Below, one piece after another: positions 8,825-18,911 of a stretch of DNA of 64,000 bases (the stretch's first letter is position 1; each line of letters begins with the position of its first letter). The notes below the pieces were generated by a model. That model made no database searches. It was not told where the DNA came from and saw only the letters and a program-made list of their open reading frames with translations. The translations under genes were made by a program, and so were the position numbers. Origin of the DNA: Xanthomonas arboricola pv. populi (lineage in GTDB: Bacteria; Pseudomonadota; Gammaproteobacteria; Xanthomonadales; Xanthomonadaceae); the NCBI RefSeq assembly GCF_002939945.1, contig NZ_MDEB01000009.1, forward strand, positions 1 through 64,000, in the 5' to 3' direction.

Positions 8825-9550
8825 ATGATGCGCAAGCACACGGCGGCGTTGGGATGGTGCCTGGCCGTGCTGGTCAGCGCGGGGTTTGCGTCGCTTGGGC
8901 AGTGGCAGCTGCAGCGCATGCACAGCAAACAGGCGTTGCTGGAACGCGCGGCGCAGGTGCGGCAGACGCCGTTGACCCTGGTGCAGGCGCTAGCCACGCC
9001 GCATGCGCTGGCCTGGGTGAGCGGAGAGGTGCGGTTTCTGCCGCAGCAGGTGCTGCTGGACAACCAGCTGCATGCCGGACGTGCCGGTGTGCGGATCTAT
9101 CAACTCGCCGCGCCGCAAGGCAGCCCGGTCACGCTGCTGGTCGAGTTGGGCTGGCTGCCGTTGCCGGCCAATCGGCAGTTGCCGACGATCACCCCGCTGC
9201 AAGGGACCCGGGCACTGCAGGGGTTGCTGAGTGCGCCGCCCTCGGCCGGACTTGCGATGGGGCCGGCGTTGGCCGCCGCCGATGCGCCGCAGACCTGGCT
9301 GGCCACGCGTCTGGAGACCACCGCCCTGCGCAGCGCGTTTGGCAGGCGCGACATTTCGTCGCAGGTCTTGCGCCTGGATCCGGCACTACCGGTCGGTTAT
9401 GCACGCGATCTGGAGATGCTGCCGAACACGCTGCCACCCGCGCGGCACTTGGGTTATGCGGTGCAATGGTTCGGTCTGGCCGCAGCCGTGCTGGTCACCG
9501 CGACGCTGTTGACGTGGCGGGCGCGTCGCCGCCGTCGACGCGGGCACTGA
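8825..9550 (+). CDS. SURF1 family cytochrome oxidase biogenesis protein
   Basis: SURF1 (Shy1) proteins assist haem A insertion into subunit I. The 241-residue product has the typical topology: one helix at the N-terminus (about 8-26), a periplasmic domain, and a second helix near the C-terminus (about 211-230). The motifs LGQWQLQRMHSKQALL after helix 1 and LLDNQ and VELGWLP further on fit the family. Two ATGs (8825 and 8828) are adjacent; either may be used. Confidence 0.9.
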   Translation: MMRKHTAALGWCLAVLVSAGFASLGQWQLQRMHSKQALLERAAQVRQTPLTLVQALATPHALAWVSGEVRFLPQQVLLDNQLHAGRAGVRIYQLAAPQGSPVTLLVELGWLPLPANRQLPTITPLQGTRALQGLLSAPPSAGLAMGPALAAADAPQTWLATRLETTALRSAFGRRDISSQVLRLDPALPVGYARDLEMLPNTLPPARHLGYAVQWFGLAAAVLVTATLLTWRARRRRRRGH

Positions 9551-9577
9551 TGCCTGCGGCATGAGAAAATCGTGGGC

Positions 9578-10153
9578 ATGACCCCCTCCACTTCGGCTAC
9601 GCCGCATTCGGTCAACCGCGGCCGCAGGATGCTGATCGCCCTGGCGGTGCTGTTCTTCGGCTCGATGTTGCTGGCCGGCGTGCTGCGCTTTTCCGGATGG
9701 CAGCCGGCATCGATGCGCAACCACGGCGAACTGCTCACCCCGCCTGCCGACCTGCGCGGGTTGGTGCCGCTGCGCGCGGACGGGCAGCCGTATGCATGGA
9801 TGCCTGCCGAACGTGTGTGGCGGATTGCGCTCGCACCGCCTATCAATTGCACGCAGCAATGCGTGCAACTGGCGGCCGAGCTGGACAAGGTGTGGCAGCT
9901 GCTCGGGCATCGCGCTGACAAGGTGGAGGTATTGTGGATCGGCAGCCCGCCGGCCGGGTTGCCGCCGATGCCGGCCCTGCGTGTGCTGCGCGACGACGCG
10001 CGGCTGCGGCAGGGCTTGCCGCGTGCCGACGATGCCGCCGGCGTGCCGGTGTATGTGATCGACCCCAACGGCTTCGTGATCCTGCGCTATGCCCCGGGGT
10101 TCGACCCGGCCGGCCTGCGTGCCGATCTGGTCAAGCTGCTGAAACTGATGTGA
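9578..10153 (+). CDS. SCO-like membrane-anchored thioredoxin-fold protein
   Basis: A 191-residue protein with one N-terminal helix (about 17-37) and a periplasmic domain. Cys91 and Cys95 form a CxxxC motif (INCTQQCVQLA), as in SCO copper chaperones, where the spacing is identical; later VYVIDPNGFVILRYAPGFDPAGL matches the usual DPxG...Y region. The histidine that completes the copper site in SCO proteins is not evident. With ctaG, SURF1, ctaA and ctaB around it, a thiol or copper role in oxidase assembly is the best inference. A -10-like GAAAAT lies 7 nt before the ATG and no Shine-Dalgarno is present. A GTG at 9572 is an alternative start. Confidence 0.75.
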   Translation: MTPSTSATPHSVNRGRRMLIALAVLFFGSMLLAGVLRFSGWQPASMRNHGELLTPPADLRGLVPLRADGQPYAWMPAERVWRIALAPPINCTQQCVQLAAELDKVWQLLGHRADKVEVLWIGSPPAGLPPMPALRVLRDDARLRQGLPRADDAAGVPVYVIDPNGFVILRYAPGFDPAGLRADLVKLLKLM

Positions 10154-10163
10154 GCCCGTTTCG

Positions 10164-11327
10164 ATGAATCTGTTTGCGCCACCGGCATTGTTCCGCCACT
10201 TCCATCGCATGGCCTGGCTGGCTGCGCTGTTCACTGCGAGCACGATCCTGTTCGGGTCGTTCGTGCGGTTGTCCGATGCCGGCATGAGCTGCCCGGACTG
10301 GCCGACCTGCTATGGCCGCGTCACCTGGCCGCAGACCAGCGACGAAGCCAACGCGCATGTGGCCAGCAAGATCCGGCCGCTGGAATCGCACAAGGCCTGG
10401 CGCGAGCAGGTTCACCGCTTCCTGGCCGGTGCGCTCGGTGTGGAGGTGCTGGTGCTGTCGTTGCTGGCGGCGCGCCGCCGCCGCATGGGCATCGCCCAGG
10501 TGGTCTCTGCCGCGGTGCTGGTGGCGTTGTCGATTCCGCTGTACATGTCCGGCTGGCACGCGCTGGCGTTCGGCGTGGCGATTGCGGGCGAGGCCATCCT
10601 GTTGTTGGCGGCGCTGCGCTGGAGCAATATCGATCTGGCACGTGCGGCGGTGCTGACGCTGGCGGTGGTGATTTTCCAGGCGCTGCTGGGCATGTGGACG
10701 GTGACGTTGCTGCTCAAGCCCATCGTGGTGATGGGCCATCTGCTCGGCGGCATGCTGATGTTCTCGCTGCTGGTGTGGATGGCCTGGCGCGCGACCCACT
10801 TGCCGATCACGCTGGCGGACGCATCGCGGCTCAAGTGGCTGTTGCGCGCGGGCGTGGCGGTGCTGGGCCTGCAGATCGCGCTTGGCGGCTGGGTCAGTGC
10901 CAATTACGCGGCGCTGGCCTGTGGCGGTGGCAGCTGGTCGGCCGACAATTTCCCGCGCTGCGTCAGCCAGTGGTGGCCGCCGCATGACTTCGGCGAAGGC
11001 TTCACGCTCTGGCGCGGGATCGGTGTGGATTACGAAGGCGGCGTGCTCGATGGCGCGGCGCGTATCGCCATCCAGATGGCGCACCGGTTGTGGGCAATTG
11101 CGACGGCGCTGTATCTGTGGTGGCTGGCCTGGCGTCTGTCGCGCTCGCCGGGTATGCGCGTGTGGGCCGGTGCGCTGGCGGTGCTGGTGGCGGTGCAGGT
11201 GACGCTGGGCATGCTCAACGTCAAGTTGGCCCTGCCGCTGGAAGTGTCGGTGCTGCATAACGGCGGCGCAGTTGCACTCTTGTTCGTGCTGGTCTCGCTG
11301 CTGGCGCGGCTGCGCGCGCCGGAGTGA
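10164..11327 (+). CDS. ctaA: Haem A synthase (COX15/CtaA)
   Basis: Membrane enzyme that oxidises the C8 methyl of haem O to the formyl group of haem A. The 387-residue product has about eight helices in two four-helix bundles. Motifs visible are [22 protein letters not shown] near the N-terminus, EQVHRFLAG (conserved His) and the second-half [13 protein letters not shown]. It starts 10 bp after the SCO-like gene and its stop overlaps the GTG or lies just before the ATG of ctaB, so the three are co-transcribed. Confidence 0.95.
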   Translation: MNLFAPPALFRHFHRMAWLAALFTASTILFGSFVRLSDAGMSCPDWPTCYGRVTWPQTSDEANAHVASKIRPLESHKAWREQVHRFLAGALGVEVLVLSLLAARRRRMGIAQVVSAAVLVALSIPLYMSGWHALAFGVAIAGEAILLLAALRWSNIDLARAAVLTLAVVIFQALLGMWTVTLLLKPIVVMGHLLGGMLMFSLLVWMAWRATHLPITLADASRLKWLLRAGVAVLGLQIALGGWVSANYAALACGGGSWSADNFPRCVSQWWPPHDFGEGFTLWRGIGVDYEGGVLDGAARIAIQMAHRLWAIATALYLWWLAWRLSRSPGMRVWAGALAVLVAVQVTLGMLNVKLALPLEVSVLHNGGAVALLFVLVSLLARLRAPE

Positions 11328-11329
11328 GC

Positions 11330-12226
11330 ATGGCTGTCAGCGCACGCGATTACTGGGATCTGACCAAACCCAAGGTGGTGGCACTGATCGTGTTCACCGC
11401 CCTGGTGGGCATGTTCCTGGCCATCCCCGATATGCCGACGTGGGTGCAAATACGCACCGGTGCGTTGGGCTTTCTGGGTATCTGGCTGGCAGCGTCGGCC
11501 GCGGCGGCGATCAACCAATTGCTGGATGCCAAGATCGACGCGCAGATGGCGCGCACCTCGTGGCGCCCGCTGGTGGTGGGCAAGGTGCGGCCGTGGCAGG
11601 TACTGCTGTTTGCCAGCGTGCTGATCGTGATCTCCATGACCATCCTGGTGGTGTGGGTGAATGTGATCACCGCGGTACTGACGTTTGCGTCGCTGATCGG
11701 TTACGCGGTGATCTACACCGTGTACCTGAAGCGGGCGACCTCGCAGAACATCGTGATCGGGGGCCTGGCCGGCGCCACGCCGCCGATGCTGGGCTGGGCC
11801 GCAGTGACCGGCTTGCCGACCAGCGCCGACTGGATCAACGCCTCGCTGCTGGTGCTGATCATCTTCATCTGGACGCCGCCGCATTTCTGGGCGCTGGCGA
11901 TCTTCCGGCGTGCCGACTACGCCAAGGCGGCGATCCCGATGCTGCCGGTCACCCACGGTGTGCCGCATACGCGCAGGCAGATCCTGGTGTACACGGTGCT
12001 GCTGGCGATCGTGACCCTGCTGCCGGTGGCGGTGGGCATGAGCGGGCTGTTCTACCTGGGCGGCGCGGTGGTGCTCAACGTGGTGTTCCTCTGGTACGCG
12101 TGGCGCATGCTCGATCCGCCGGACGAGCTGTTCTCGATGAAGATGTTCGGTTACTCCATCGTGTATCTGATGGCGCTGTTCGCGTTCCTGATGGTGGATC
12201 ACCTGCTGTTGCCGTGGGTGCGCTAG
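11330..12226 (+). CDS. ctaB: Protohaem IX farnesyltransferase (haem O synthase)
   Basis: Prenyltransferase of the UbiA superfamily that makes haem O from haem B and farnesyl diphosphate, supplying CtaA. It has 298 residues from ATG 11330 (300 from GTG 11324, which overlaps the ctaA TGA). The start [14 protein letters not shown], the first Asp-rich motif [20 protein letters not shown] and the helix motif [11 protein letters not shown] are those of CyoE/CtaB. It closes the oxidase locus and converges with the next gene. Confidence 0.96.
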   Translation: MAVSARDYWDLTKPKVVALIVFTALVGMFLAIPDMPTWVQIRTGALGFLGIWLAASAAAAINQLLDAKIDAQMARTSWRPLVVGKVRPWQVLLFASVLIVISMTILVVWVNVITAVLTFASLIGYAVIYTVYLKRATSQNIVIGGLAGATPPMLGWAAVTGLPTSADWINASLLVLIIFIWTPPHFWALAIFRRADYAKAAIPMLPVTHGVPHTRRQILVYTVLLAIVTLLPVAVGMSGLFYLGGAVVLNVVFLWYAWRMLDPPDELFSMKMFGYSIVYLMALFAFLMVDHLLLPWVR

Positions 12227-12296
12227 CGGCAGCGCAGTGAAGCCCGCCGCCGCCAACAGCCATCGGTAGACCTGCGACGTCGTTGTCGGATGGAGA

Positions 12297-12319
12297 GGGC
12301 CGGTAGCTGGAACCGGCCC
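12297..12319. terminator. Hairpin between convergent genes
   Basis: An 8-bp perfect stem (GGGCCGGT / ACCGGCCC) with a 7-nt loop in the 217-bp gap between ctaB and the convergent lipoprotein gene. There is no U-run, so termination is only suggested by position. Confidence 0.4.
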
Positions 12320-12443
12320 ATCTCGCTGGTACCCGCCGGCTGCGCGCGCGGTCGGGCATCCGGCGGCCAACCGCCAAACCGCCGCTGCGATCTTGTCAGC
12401 GTGCCCACACTCGCGGTGCGGCTGGCTGCGCCGTCATGCCGGC

Positions 12444-14024
12444 TCAGCCCAACCAGCTGGCGCATTCGCCGGTGTTCTTGCTGCCGCAGCTGCTCTGCAT
12501 CTTCTGCTGCAGTCGCGTCAGCACCGCATTGCCTTCCGGGCGATGCTGCTTGCTCCAGGTCTTCAAGGCGGCGCCCAGCGTGGCGAAGCGCTGCCGGGTG
12601 CGTTGGCGGTAACCATCGGGTTGCCCGGCCAGTTCGCCGATCACCTGCGTGGCAGCGGCCTCGATGCCGTCGGTGTCGTCCGGGCTGAGCCGGATCAGGC
12701 CATCCACATACATCACGCCCCACTGCACGCGGGTGGCCGGTCCTTGCGCGCTTTCGTACGCCTTCCTGAGCCAGGACAGCGCGGTCTTCTTATCGCCGCG
12801 TTGTTCGGCCAGATCGGCCAGTTCGGGCATGTAGTAGTAGGGCGTCTTGCTGCGCGTCAACTCGGCCAGCAGCAACTGTTCGGCGCCGCTGCGGTCGCCC
12901 ACCTCGCCGAGCAATGCCGCGGCGGTACTGATGGTGGATTGGCGCTCCTCATCGGTCTTGGCGGTGTCGGTCGCCCAGTGCACGCGTTGCTGCACGGTGT
13001 CGACCACGGCCTTGGGCAGCGGCGGTTGCGGGCCCTTGGCCTCGGTTTCGGTGGACTGGCCTTGTGCCAGACGTGCCAGCTGGATCCGTGCATACGCGGT
13101 GCCGAGCCGGTCGGCGATCGGCAGGGCGGTGTCGGCATAGACCTTGTCCAGCGCCAGATTCAGCGCGTTGGACAAGGTGGTGCGCTCGCCGGCATCGCCG
13201 CTGGCAGCGGCGACCAGCCGTGCGGGCATGTAGCTCAGCGTGCCGAGATTGGCGCGGACCTCTGCCGGATCGGCCAGCACCGCTTCCAGCAAGGTGCGCG
13301 ACGTCGCGCTGGCGGCCGGCGGCTCCTTGGCTGCGGTAATCGCTGCCAGGGCGAAGCTGCGTTGCAGGGCCGGCTGTGGCGCCGACCTGGACAGGCGCGT
13401 GAGCACATCGACGGCCTGCTCCGGCTTGACCAGCCGATCGTCGCTACCCCAGGCGTAGTTGCCGAGCACGGCCCAGTCGTCCGCGCTGAGTCGCTGCGGG
13501 GTCTGCAATGCGGTGTCGAGCAGTTGCCTGGCGGTGCTGGTGCTCTTGGCCGCCACCCGCAGCACATCGGCCAGACGCGCGTTGTCGGCATCGCCGGCCA
13601 GGCGGGTGATCTCGCTGCGATCCGGGCGCAGCACGATGATGGTCGGGTAGCCCTTGATGCCGAAGCGCTCGCCCCAGGCCTGCGCGCCTTCCGAATCGCC
13701 ATCCAGATGCACCGCCACGAATTGCTGGGTGCGGGCGATGAAGGTAGGGTCCTTGAACAAGGTGGCCTTCAGGCGATTGCAGGGCGGGCACCAGGCCGCC
13801 CCCCAGTACAGCAGGATCGGCTTGCCGCTTTCCCTGGCCTCGGCGAAGGCATCGTCGACATCGCCCTCGCGCCAGGCGATGCTGGACGCGGGCGCCGGCG
13901 TGGTCGCCGCCTTGGTCTGTGCCGGGGCTGGCGGCGTGGCGGGCTTGTTGCAGGCAGCGAGCGTGGCCAGCACCGCCAGCAGCGCGATCAGGGGCGGGGC
14001 AGGGCGTCGGAACGACAGCGTCAT
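12444..14024 (-). CDS. Thioredoxin-domain lipoprotein
   Basis: A 526-residue predicted lipoprotein: signal peptide MTLSFRRPAPPLIALLAVLATLAAC with the lipobox Cys at about 25, an Ala/Pro/Thr-rich linker, then a thioredoxin-fold domain (about 50-155) with the redox motif WCPPC and cis-Pro segment YPTI. The remaining 370 residues are alpha-helical and Ala/Leu-rich, like TPR repeats. It is probably a periplasmic thiol-disulfide protein related to the DsbD C-terminal or thioredoxin_7 class; the partner is unknown. The upstream residues of the open frame (to 14051) are not expected to be translated, because the signal peptide begins at 14024. Confidence 0.8.
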   Translation of the reverse strand: MTLSFRRPAPPLIALLAVLATLAACNKPATPPAPAQTKAATTPAPASSIAWREGDVDDAFAEARESGKPILLYWGAAWCPPCNRLKATLFKDPTFIARTQQFVAVHLDGDSEGAQAWGERFGIKGYPTIIVLRPDRSEITRLAGDADNARLADVLRVAAKSTSTARQLLDTALQTPQRLSADDWAVLGNYAWGSDDRLVKPEQAVDVLTRLSRSAPQPALQRSFALAAITAAKEPPAASATSRTLLEAVLADPAEVRANLGTLSYMPARLVAAASGDAGERTTLSNALNLALDKVYADTALPIADRLGTAYARIQLARLAQGQSTETEAKGPQPPLPKAVVDTVQQRVHWATDTAKTDEERQSTISTAAALLGEVGDRSGAEQLLLAELTRSKTPYYYMPELADLAEQRGDKKTALSWLRKAYESAQGPATRVQWGVMYVDGLIRLSPDDTDGIEAAATQVIGELAGQPDGYRQRTRQRFATLGAALKTWSKQHRPEGNAVLTRLQQKMQSSCGSKNTGECASWLG

Positions 14025-14290
14025 GGCAATCACCGGTGGGGACGGCAGCAAGGTGGATCGAACACTCTAGTGAGCGGCACTGTGGCAGCGGCGGAGTGCG
14101 TCATGACCGTTGTATCTCTGCTTATAACCGGCTCCGGCACGCAACGCGAACCAGTGTCGCGCCGGGCGTAGCAGCCTGGCGATGGCGGCGCAGGCACCGC
14201 GCCGGCGGCAATCGGGCCTTCGCAGGTCACGCAGCGCGCGCTGCGCTGGGTGTCATCGATCAGAGCACCGCCGTGCACTGGCCGTTACAT

Positions 14291-15292
14291 TCAATGACCA
14301 CCGGGATTGGTCTGTGGCTCGCCCGGCGCGGTGCGCGCATAACGCGCGGCCACGAAGGCGCAGACAATCAGCTGCAGCTGGTGATACAGCATGATCGGCA
14401 ACACGATCGCGCCCAGGCCACCGCCGGCAAACATCACCTTGGCCATCGGCACGCCGGTGGCCAGGCTCTTCTTCGAGCCGCAGAACACGATCGCGATCTC
14501 GTCGGCGCGGTTGAAGCGCAGGCGTCGCGCAATGAAGGTGATCGAGAGCATCGCCACTGTCAGCAACAGCGCGGCGGCACCGAGCACCGCGAGCAAGGCC
14601 GGCAACGGCGTCTTCTGCCACAGGCCTTCGTTCACCGATGCGCTGAAGGCGGTGTAGACCACCAGCAGGATGGTGCCCTGGTCGGTGTAACGCAGCACGG
14701 CGCGATGCCGTTCGACCCAGCCGCCGATCCACGGGCGCATGAAATGGCCAGCCAGGAACGGCACCAGCAACTGCAGCAGGATCTTGCCGATCGCCTCGGC
14801 CGGGTGCGCCATGGCGCCCTGACTGCCGACCAGGGCACCCATCAGCAACGGCGTGAAAAACACCCCCAGCAGGCTGGAAAGCGAGGCGGCGCACACGGCT
14901 GCTGGCACGTTGCCGCGCGCCATCGAGGTGAAGGCGATCGACGATTGCACCGTGGACGGCAGCGCGCACAGGAACAGCACGCCGATATACAGCTCCGGTG
15001 TCAGCGCAAGATGCGCGAGCGGTTTGAACAATAACCCCAGCAGCGGGAACAGCACGAAGGTGCAGGCCAGAATCAGCAGATGCAGGCGCCAATGCAGCGC
15101 GCCGGCCTTGACCGCCTCGCGCGACAGGCGCGCGCCATGCAGGAAAAACAGCGCGGCGATCGCCACGTCGGTGACATCGTCCATGATCGCCGCGGCAGTG
15201 CCCGAGACCGGCAGGAACGAGGCGAGCGTGACCGTGCACAGCAGCGCGAGGGTGAATGGATCAATGCGCAACCGCGCCAGCAGCTTCTTCAT
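14291..15292 (-). CDS. SBF-like (bile acid:sodium symporter family) transporter
   Basis: A 333-residue integral membrane protein with about ten helices. The segments FLHGARLSREAV, FLCALPSTVQSSIAFTSMARGN and FCGSKKSLATGVPMAKVMF are typical of the SBF-like branch (YfeH/PF13593) rather than classical bile acid transporters. The substrate is unknown. It starts 111 bp after the dnaG stop on the same strand, so read-through from dnaG is possible. Confidence 0.85.
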   Translation of the reverse strand: MKKLLARLRIDPFTLALLCTVTLASFLPVSGTAAAIMDDVTDVAIAALFFLHGARLSREAVKAGALHWRLHLLILACTFVLFPLLGLLFKPLAHLALTPELYIGVLFLCALPSTVQSSIAFTSMARGNVPAAVCAASLSSLLGVFFTPLLMGALVGSQGAMAHPAEAIGKILLQLLVPFLAGHFMRPWIGGWVERHRAVLRYTDQGTILLVVYTAFSASVNEGLWQKTPLPALLAVLGAAALLLTVAMLSITFIARRLRFNRADEIAIVFCGSKKSLATGVPMAKVMFAGGGLGAIVLPIMLYHQLQLIVCAFVAARYARTAPGEPQTNPGGH

Positions 15293-15403
15293 CGAGATCC
15301 CGGGAAATCCGCGCTTAGGCGCCTAGTGCGCGCCATTCTACGACGCGTACTCGCACGGCACCGTACCCGCCAGCGTGAGCTGATCCCGTTGCGCCAGTCC
15401 GCG

Positions 15404-17152
15404 TTACAACGCGGCGAGCGCCTTGAACAGCTCGCGCAGCTCGTATTTGTCGGTGTCGTCCAGGCCCTGCGCGCGCTGCTTGTCCTGCAGCTCGTCCAGG
15501 CGCTGACGCAGCAATTGCTTGTCCAGTTGCGCGACGACGTCATGCAGCTCCATCGCCCAGCTGTGTTCGTCGCCGGGCAGTGCCTGTGCGGCCAGTTTCT
15601 GCAGGGCAGCCTGTTCGTCGCGTTCGGCGAAGTGTTCCAGCAGTGCGCCGGTGCTGATTTCCGGGCGTTGCCGCACCAGTGCCAGCAGCTCCATCAACAG
15701 CTCGATGCCGGGCAGGCGCAGGCCGGAAAAATCGTGGTCGCCCTCCAGGCTCATCGCCAGCGACGGCCGCTGCAGCAGGATCGCGATCGACGCGCGCACC
15801 AGGCTGCGTTTTTGCGTGGGCGCGCCCATGCGTGCAGATGGCCGTCCTTGCGGTGCGGACACCTGTGTCGCGCTGGTGGCGCCCACGCCGGTCAGGCGCG
15901 ACAGCTCCTGCTTCATCAGGTCGCCGAACGCGCCTTCGGGAATCTGCGCCAGCATCGGTTTTGCGCGTTCGGCCAGACGCGCCTTGCCATCGAGCGTGTG
16001 CAGATTGATCTCACGCGACATCTCGTCGAAGAAGAACTGCGACAGCGGCGTGGCCTGCTTCAGCCGCTGATCGAAGGCCTGCGCGCCTTCCTTGCGCACG
16101 ATGGTGTCCGGGTCCTCGCCGTCGGGCAGGAACAGGAAGAACGCCTGGCGGCCGTCCTTCATGCGCGGCAGTACCGATTCCAGTGCACGCCAGCCCGCCT
16201 TGCGACCGGCGTTGTCGCCGTCGAAGCAGAAATACACATCCGGCGCGTTGCGGAACAGCAGTTCGGCATGTTCGGGCGTGGTCGCGGTGCCCAGCGTGGC
16301 CACCGCCTGGGTGACGCCGAACTGGAACAGCGAGACCACGTCCATGTAGCCTTCCACCACGATCAGCCGCTCGATCTTCTGATTGGCCTGGCGCACCTGC
16401 CACAGGCCGTACAACTCGCGGCCCTTGTGGAACAGCGCGGTTTCCGGCGAATTGAGGTACTTCGGCCCCGGGTCGCGGCCATCGGCCGGCGCGCCCATGA
16501 TGCGGCCGCCGAAGGCGATCACGCGGCCACGGCGGTCGAAGATCGGGAACATCACCCGGTCGCGGAACTTGTCGTAGACATGGCCGCGATCGTTCTTGGA
16601 AAACAGCCCGGCGCGTTCGAGCACGCTCATGCGGCGCGCATCGGTGCCCAGCGTGTCCTTCAGTGCGCTATAGCCATCGGGCGCGTAGCCGATCTGGAAA
16701 CGCGCGCGGTTGTCGGCATCCACGCCGCGGCCGTCCAGATAGTCGCAGGCGCGTTCGCTGCCTTCGAGCTGACGCTGGAAGAACTTGGTCGCCGCTTCCA
16801 GTGCCGAATACAGCTCGCGGCTGTCGTCCTGCTGCTGCGGGGTGCGTTGCTGGGTCTCGCGCGGGATGTCCATGCCGGCGCGCTTGGCCAGCTCGTCGAC
16901 CGCATCGAGAAATTCGAGGCGGTCGTAATTCATCAAGAAGCTGATCGCGGTGCCGTGTGCGCCGCAGCCGAAGCAGTGATAGAACTGCTTGGTGGGGGAC
17001 ACCGTGAACGAGGCCGAGCGCTCGTCGTGGAACGGACAGCGCGCCGAGTATTCCTTGCCCTGACGCTTGAGCGGCACCCGGCCGCCCACCACCTCGACGA
17101 TGTCGGTGCGTGCAAGCAGTTCGTCGATGAATGCGTCGGGGATGCGGGCCAT
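15404..17152 (-). CDS. dnaG: DNA primase
   Basis: Synthesises RNA primers for the replisome. The 582-residue protein has the N-terminal CHC2 zinc finger (C-P-F-H at about 39-42, CFGCG at about 60-64), a TOPRIM core with VVEGYMD and the acidic FCFDGDNAGRKA motif, and a C-terminal helicase-binding domain from about residue 440. Its place downstream of rpsU on the same strand matches the macromolecular-synthesis locus, but yqeY and a yihY-type gene are inserted between them and rpoD does not follow. Confidence 0.97.
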   Translation of the reverse strand: MARIPDAFIDELLARTDIVEVVGGRVPLKRQGKEYSARCPFHDERSASFTVSPTKQFYHCFGCGAHGTAISFLMNYDRLEFLDAVDELAKRAGMDIPRETQQRTPQQQDDSRELYSALEAATKFFQRQLEGSERACDYLDGRGVDADNRARFQIGYAPDGYSALKDTLGTDARRMSVLERAGLFSKNDRGHVYDKFRDRVMFPIFDRRGRVIAFGGRIMGAPADGRDPGPKYLNSPETALFHKGRELYGLWQVRQANQKIERLIVVEGYMDVVSLFQFGVTQAVATLGTATTPEHAELLFRNAPDVYFCFDGDNAGRKAGWRALESVLPRMKDGRQAFFLFLPDGEDPDTIVRKEGAQAFDQRLKQATPLSQFFFDEMSREINLHTLDGKARLAERAKPMLAQIPEGAFGDLMKQELSRLTGVGATSATQVSAPQGRPSARMGAPTQKRSLVRASIAILLQRPSLAMSLEGDHDFSGLRLPGIELLMELLALVRQRPEISTGALLEHFAERDEQAALQKLAAQALPGDEHSWAMELHDVVAQLDKQLLRQRLDELQDKQRAQGLDDTDKYELRELFKALAAL

Positions 17153-17264
17153 CCCGCTAGGATATCCCAGCGGCCGGCGCTCGCTGGTGTCAGTGAGCGA
17201 TGGCCCTCAGCGAAGCGGTGCGTGCCGCCCGGGTATGCGCGGCACCAGGCGCATCAAGTCGCGA

Positions 17265-18215
17265 TCAACTGCGTGTCGGTGCTGCCGGGGGCTGCAGCGT
17301 GGCGCCTGGTTCGGCGGCGACCGGCGGCAGGTTGTCGGTATCCACACCGGCTTCGCGCAGCTTGCGATGCGAGCGCACGCGCTCGTCGATCACGGCAGTC
17401 AGCAGGGCGCCGACGAAGAACACCACCGAGGCGTAGTACATCCACACCAGCAGGATCACCAGAGTGCCCATCGAACCATACGCGCTGCCGGGGGCGGCCC
17501 TGGCGATGTACAGGCCGATGCCGTAGCGACCCAGTGCGAACAGCAGCGCGGTGATCACGCCGCCGACGAAGGCCTGCCGCCAGTTGACGGTGCGATCGGG
17601 CAGATAGCGATACAGGAAAGCGAAGGCGAGCGAATACAGCGCCAGGGTGGTGAGGTAGCCGATCGCCGGCAGCACCGATGGCAGACGTGCGAACACCACC
17701 TGCAACGCGGTGGTGGCAATCATCGATACGATCAACAAAAAGCCCAGTGCCAGGATGACGCCGAACGAGAACACGCGCTTCTTCAGCCACGCCATCAGGC
17801 CTTCCAGGCGCTGCTTGTCGGTGCGGAAGATCAGGTTCAGTGCGTTCTGCAATTGCGCAAACACCGCCGTGGCGCCGATGAACAGCAGCAACGTGCTCCA
17901 CAGTCCGGCCAACGAGCCCACACCGGGCTGATCGGTGGCATTGCGGATCACCGTGTCGGCCACTTCCGCCGCGCTGCCGCCGGCCAGTTGCGCGATCTGC
18001 TGCACCAGCGCTTCCTGCGCAGGTGGATACAGCGATGCGGTCAGCCACAGCAGCAGCACCAGCAGCGGTGCCAGCGACAGCAAGGCATAGAACGACAGCG
18101 ACGCGGCCTGCGTCATCACGTCGATCTCGAGAAAGCGATTGAGCAGTGCCATCGGCAGGCTGCGCTGCAGGCGGCCCAGATGCTTCTGCAGGTGTTCGGT
18201 TGAGAGCGTCGTCAC
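17265..18215 (-). CDS. YihY/BrkB family inner membrane protein
   Basis: A 316-residue member of the YihY/virulence factor BrkB family (once mislabelled RNase BN), with six helices and the family features SLSFYALLSLAPLLVLLLW, TDKQRLEGLMAWLKKR and VNWRQAFVGGVITALLFALGRYGIGLYI. The function is unknown. I chose GTG 18215 because an AAGGA lies about 12 nt upstream; MALLNRFLE at about 18152 and an ATG at 18260 are alternatives. The C-terminal 35 residues are soluble and Pro/Ala-rich. It lies 112 bp upstream of dnaG on the same strand. Confidence 0.85.
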   Translation of the reverse strand: MTTLSTEHLQKHLGRLQRSLPMALLNRFLEIDVMTQAASLSFYALLSLAPLLVLLLWLTASLYPPAQEALVQQIAQLAGGSAAEVADTVIRNATDQPGVGSLAGLWSTLLLFIGATAVFAQLQNALNLIFRTDKQRLEGLMAWLKKRVFSFGVILALGFLLIVSMIATTALQVVFARLPSVLPAIGYLTTLALYSLAFAFLYRYLPDRTVNWRQAFVGGVITALLFALGRYGIGLYIARAAPGSAYGSMGTLVILLVWMYYASVVFFVGALLTAVIDERVRSHRKLREAGVDTDNLPPVAAEPGATLQPPAAPTRS

Positions 18216-18419
18216 CGGCGGGGGAATCCTTGGGCATACCGTTGTGTGCACGGGCGTCATGAGGCGAAGCCGGCATGCGGAATGCTTCGCCCGGACCTGT
18301 GCTGGCGAAGGTGTTCTAACAGGGCGCGTTCAAAGATCTGGTGAAAGCGAGCGCTGGATGTCGCGCGTCTGCTGCCGTTGAAACGGCGCTGCAACCAGCC
18401 GCACTCAGGCGGCTCGCTG

Positions 18420-18451
18420 CAGTGCCCTGGCCATCGGGCAACAGGGCACTG
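18420..18451. terminator. Hairpin downstream of yqeY
   Basis: A 10-bp perfect stem (CAGTGCCCTG / CAGGGCACTG) with a 12-nt loop, 13 bp past the yqeY stop. It lacks a U-tract, so it may be a processing or stabilising hairpin rather than a terminator. Confidence 0.45.
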
Positions 18452-18464
18452 GGCAGGCGAGAAC

Positions 18465-18911
18465 TCAGCCTGCCAGGTGCTGCTTGACCAGCGTCGAGAC
18501 CTGGCCCATGTCGGCCTGACCGGCCAGCCTGGGCTTGAGTGCGCCCATCAGCTTGCCGATGTCGGCCGGGCTGCTGGCACCGGTCTGTGCGATTGCTGCC
18601 TGGATGGCGGCGACGATCTCGGCTTCGCCCATCTTGGCCGGCAGGTAACGCTCGATCACCACGATCTCCTCGCGCTCGATCTGCGCCAGGTCTTCGCGTG
18701 CGGCGGCTTCGAACTGTGTGACCGAGTCCTTGCGCTGCTTGACCATCTTGTCGAGCACGGCGATCACGGCGGCATCGTCCATCTCGATGCGCTCGTCCAC
18801 TTCCTTCTGCTTGATCGCGGCATTGATCAGCCGGATCACGCCCAGGCTGTGCTTGTCGCCGGACTTCATGGCGGCTTTCATGTCATCGGTGAGCTGCTGC
18901 TTGAGGGGCAT
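18465..18911 (-). CDS. yqeY: GatB/YqeY domain protein
   Basis: A 148-residue protein matching the YqeY family along its full length: an N-terminal helical part (MPLKQQLTDDMKAAMKSGDK), the charged middle EVDERIEMDDAAV, and the C-terminal tail domain shared with GatB (ADIGKLMGALKPRLAGQADM). It may assist aminoacyl-tRNA amidation, but this is unproven in the family. It typically sits between rpsU and dnaG. The start ATG 18911 has AGGAGT about 8 nt upstream. The longer frame to 19064 crosses the rpsU terminator and is not used. Confidence 0.92.
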   Translation of the reverse strand: MPLKQQLTDDMKAAMKSGDKHSLGVIRLINAAIKQKEVDERIEMDDAAVIAVLDKMVKQRKDSVTQFEAAAREDLAQIEREEIVVIERYLPAKMGEAEIVAAIQAAIAQTGASSPADIGKLMGALKPRLAGQADMGQVSTLVKQHLAG

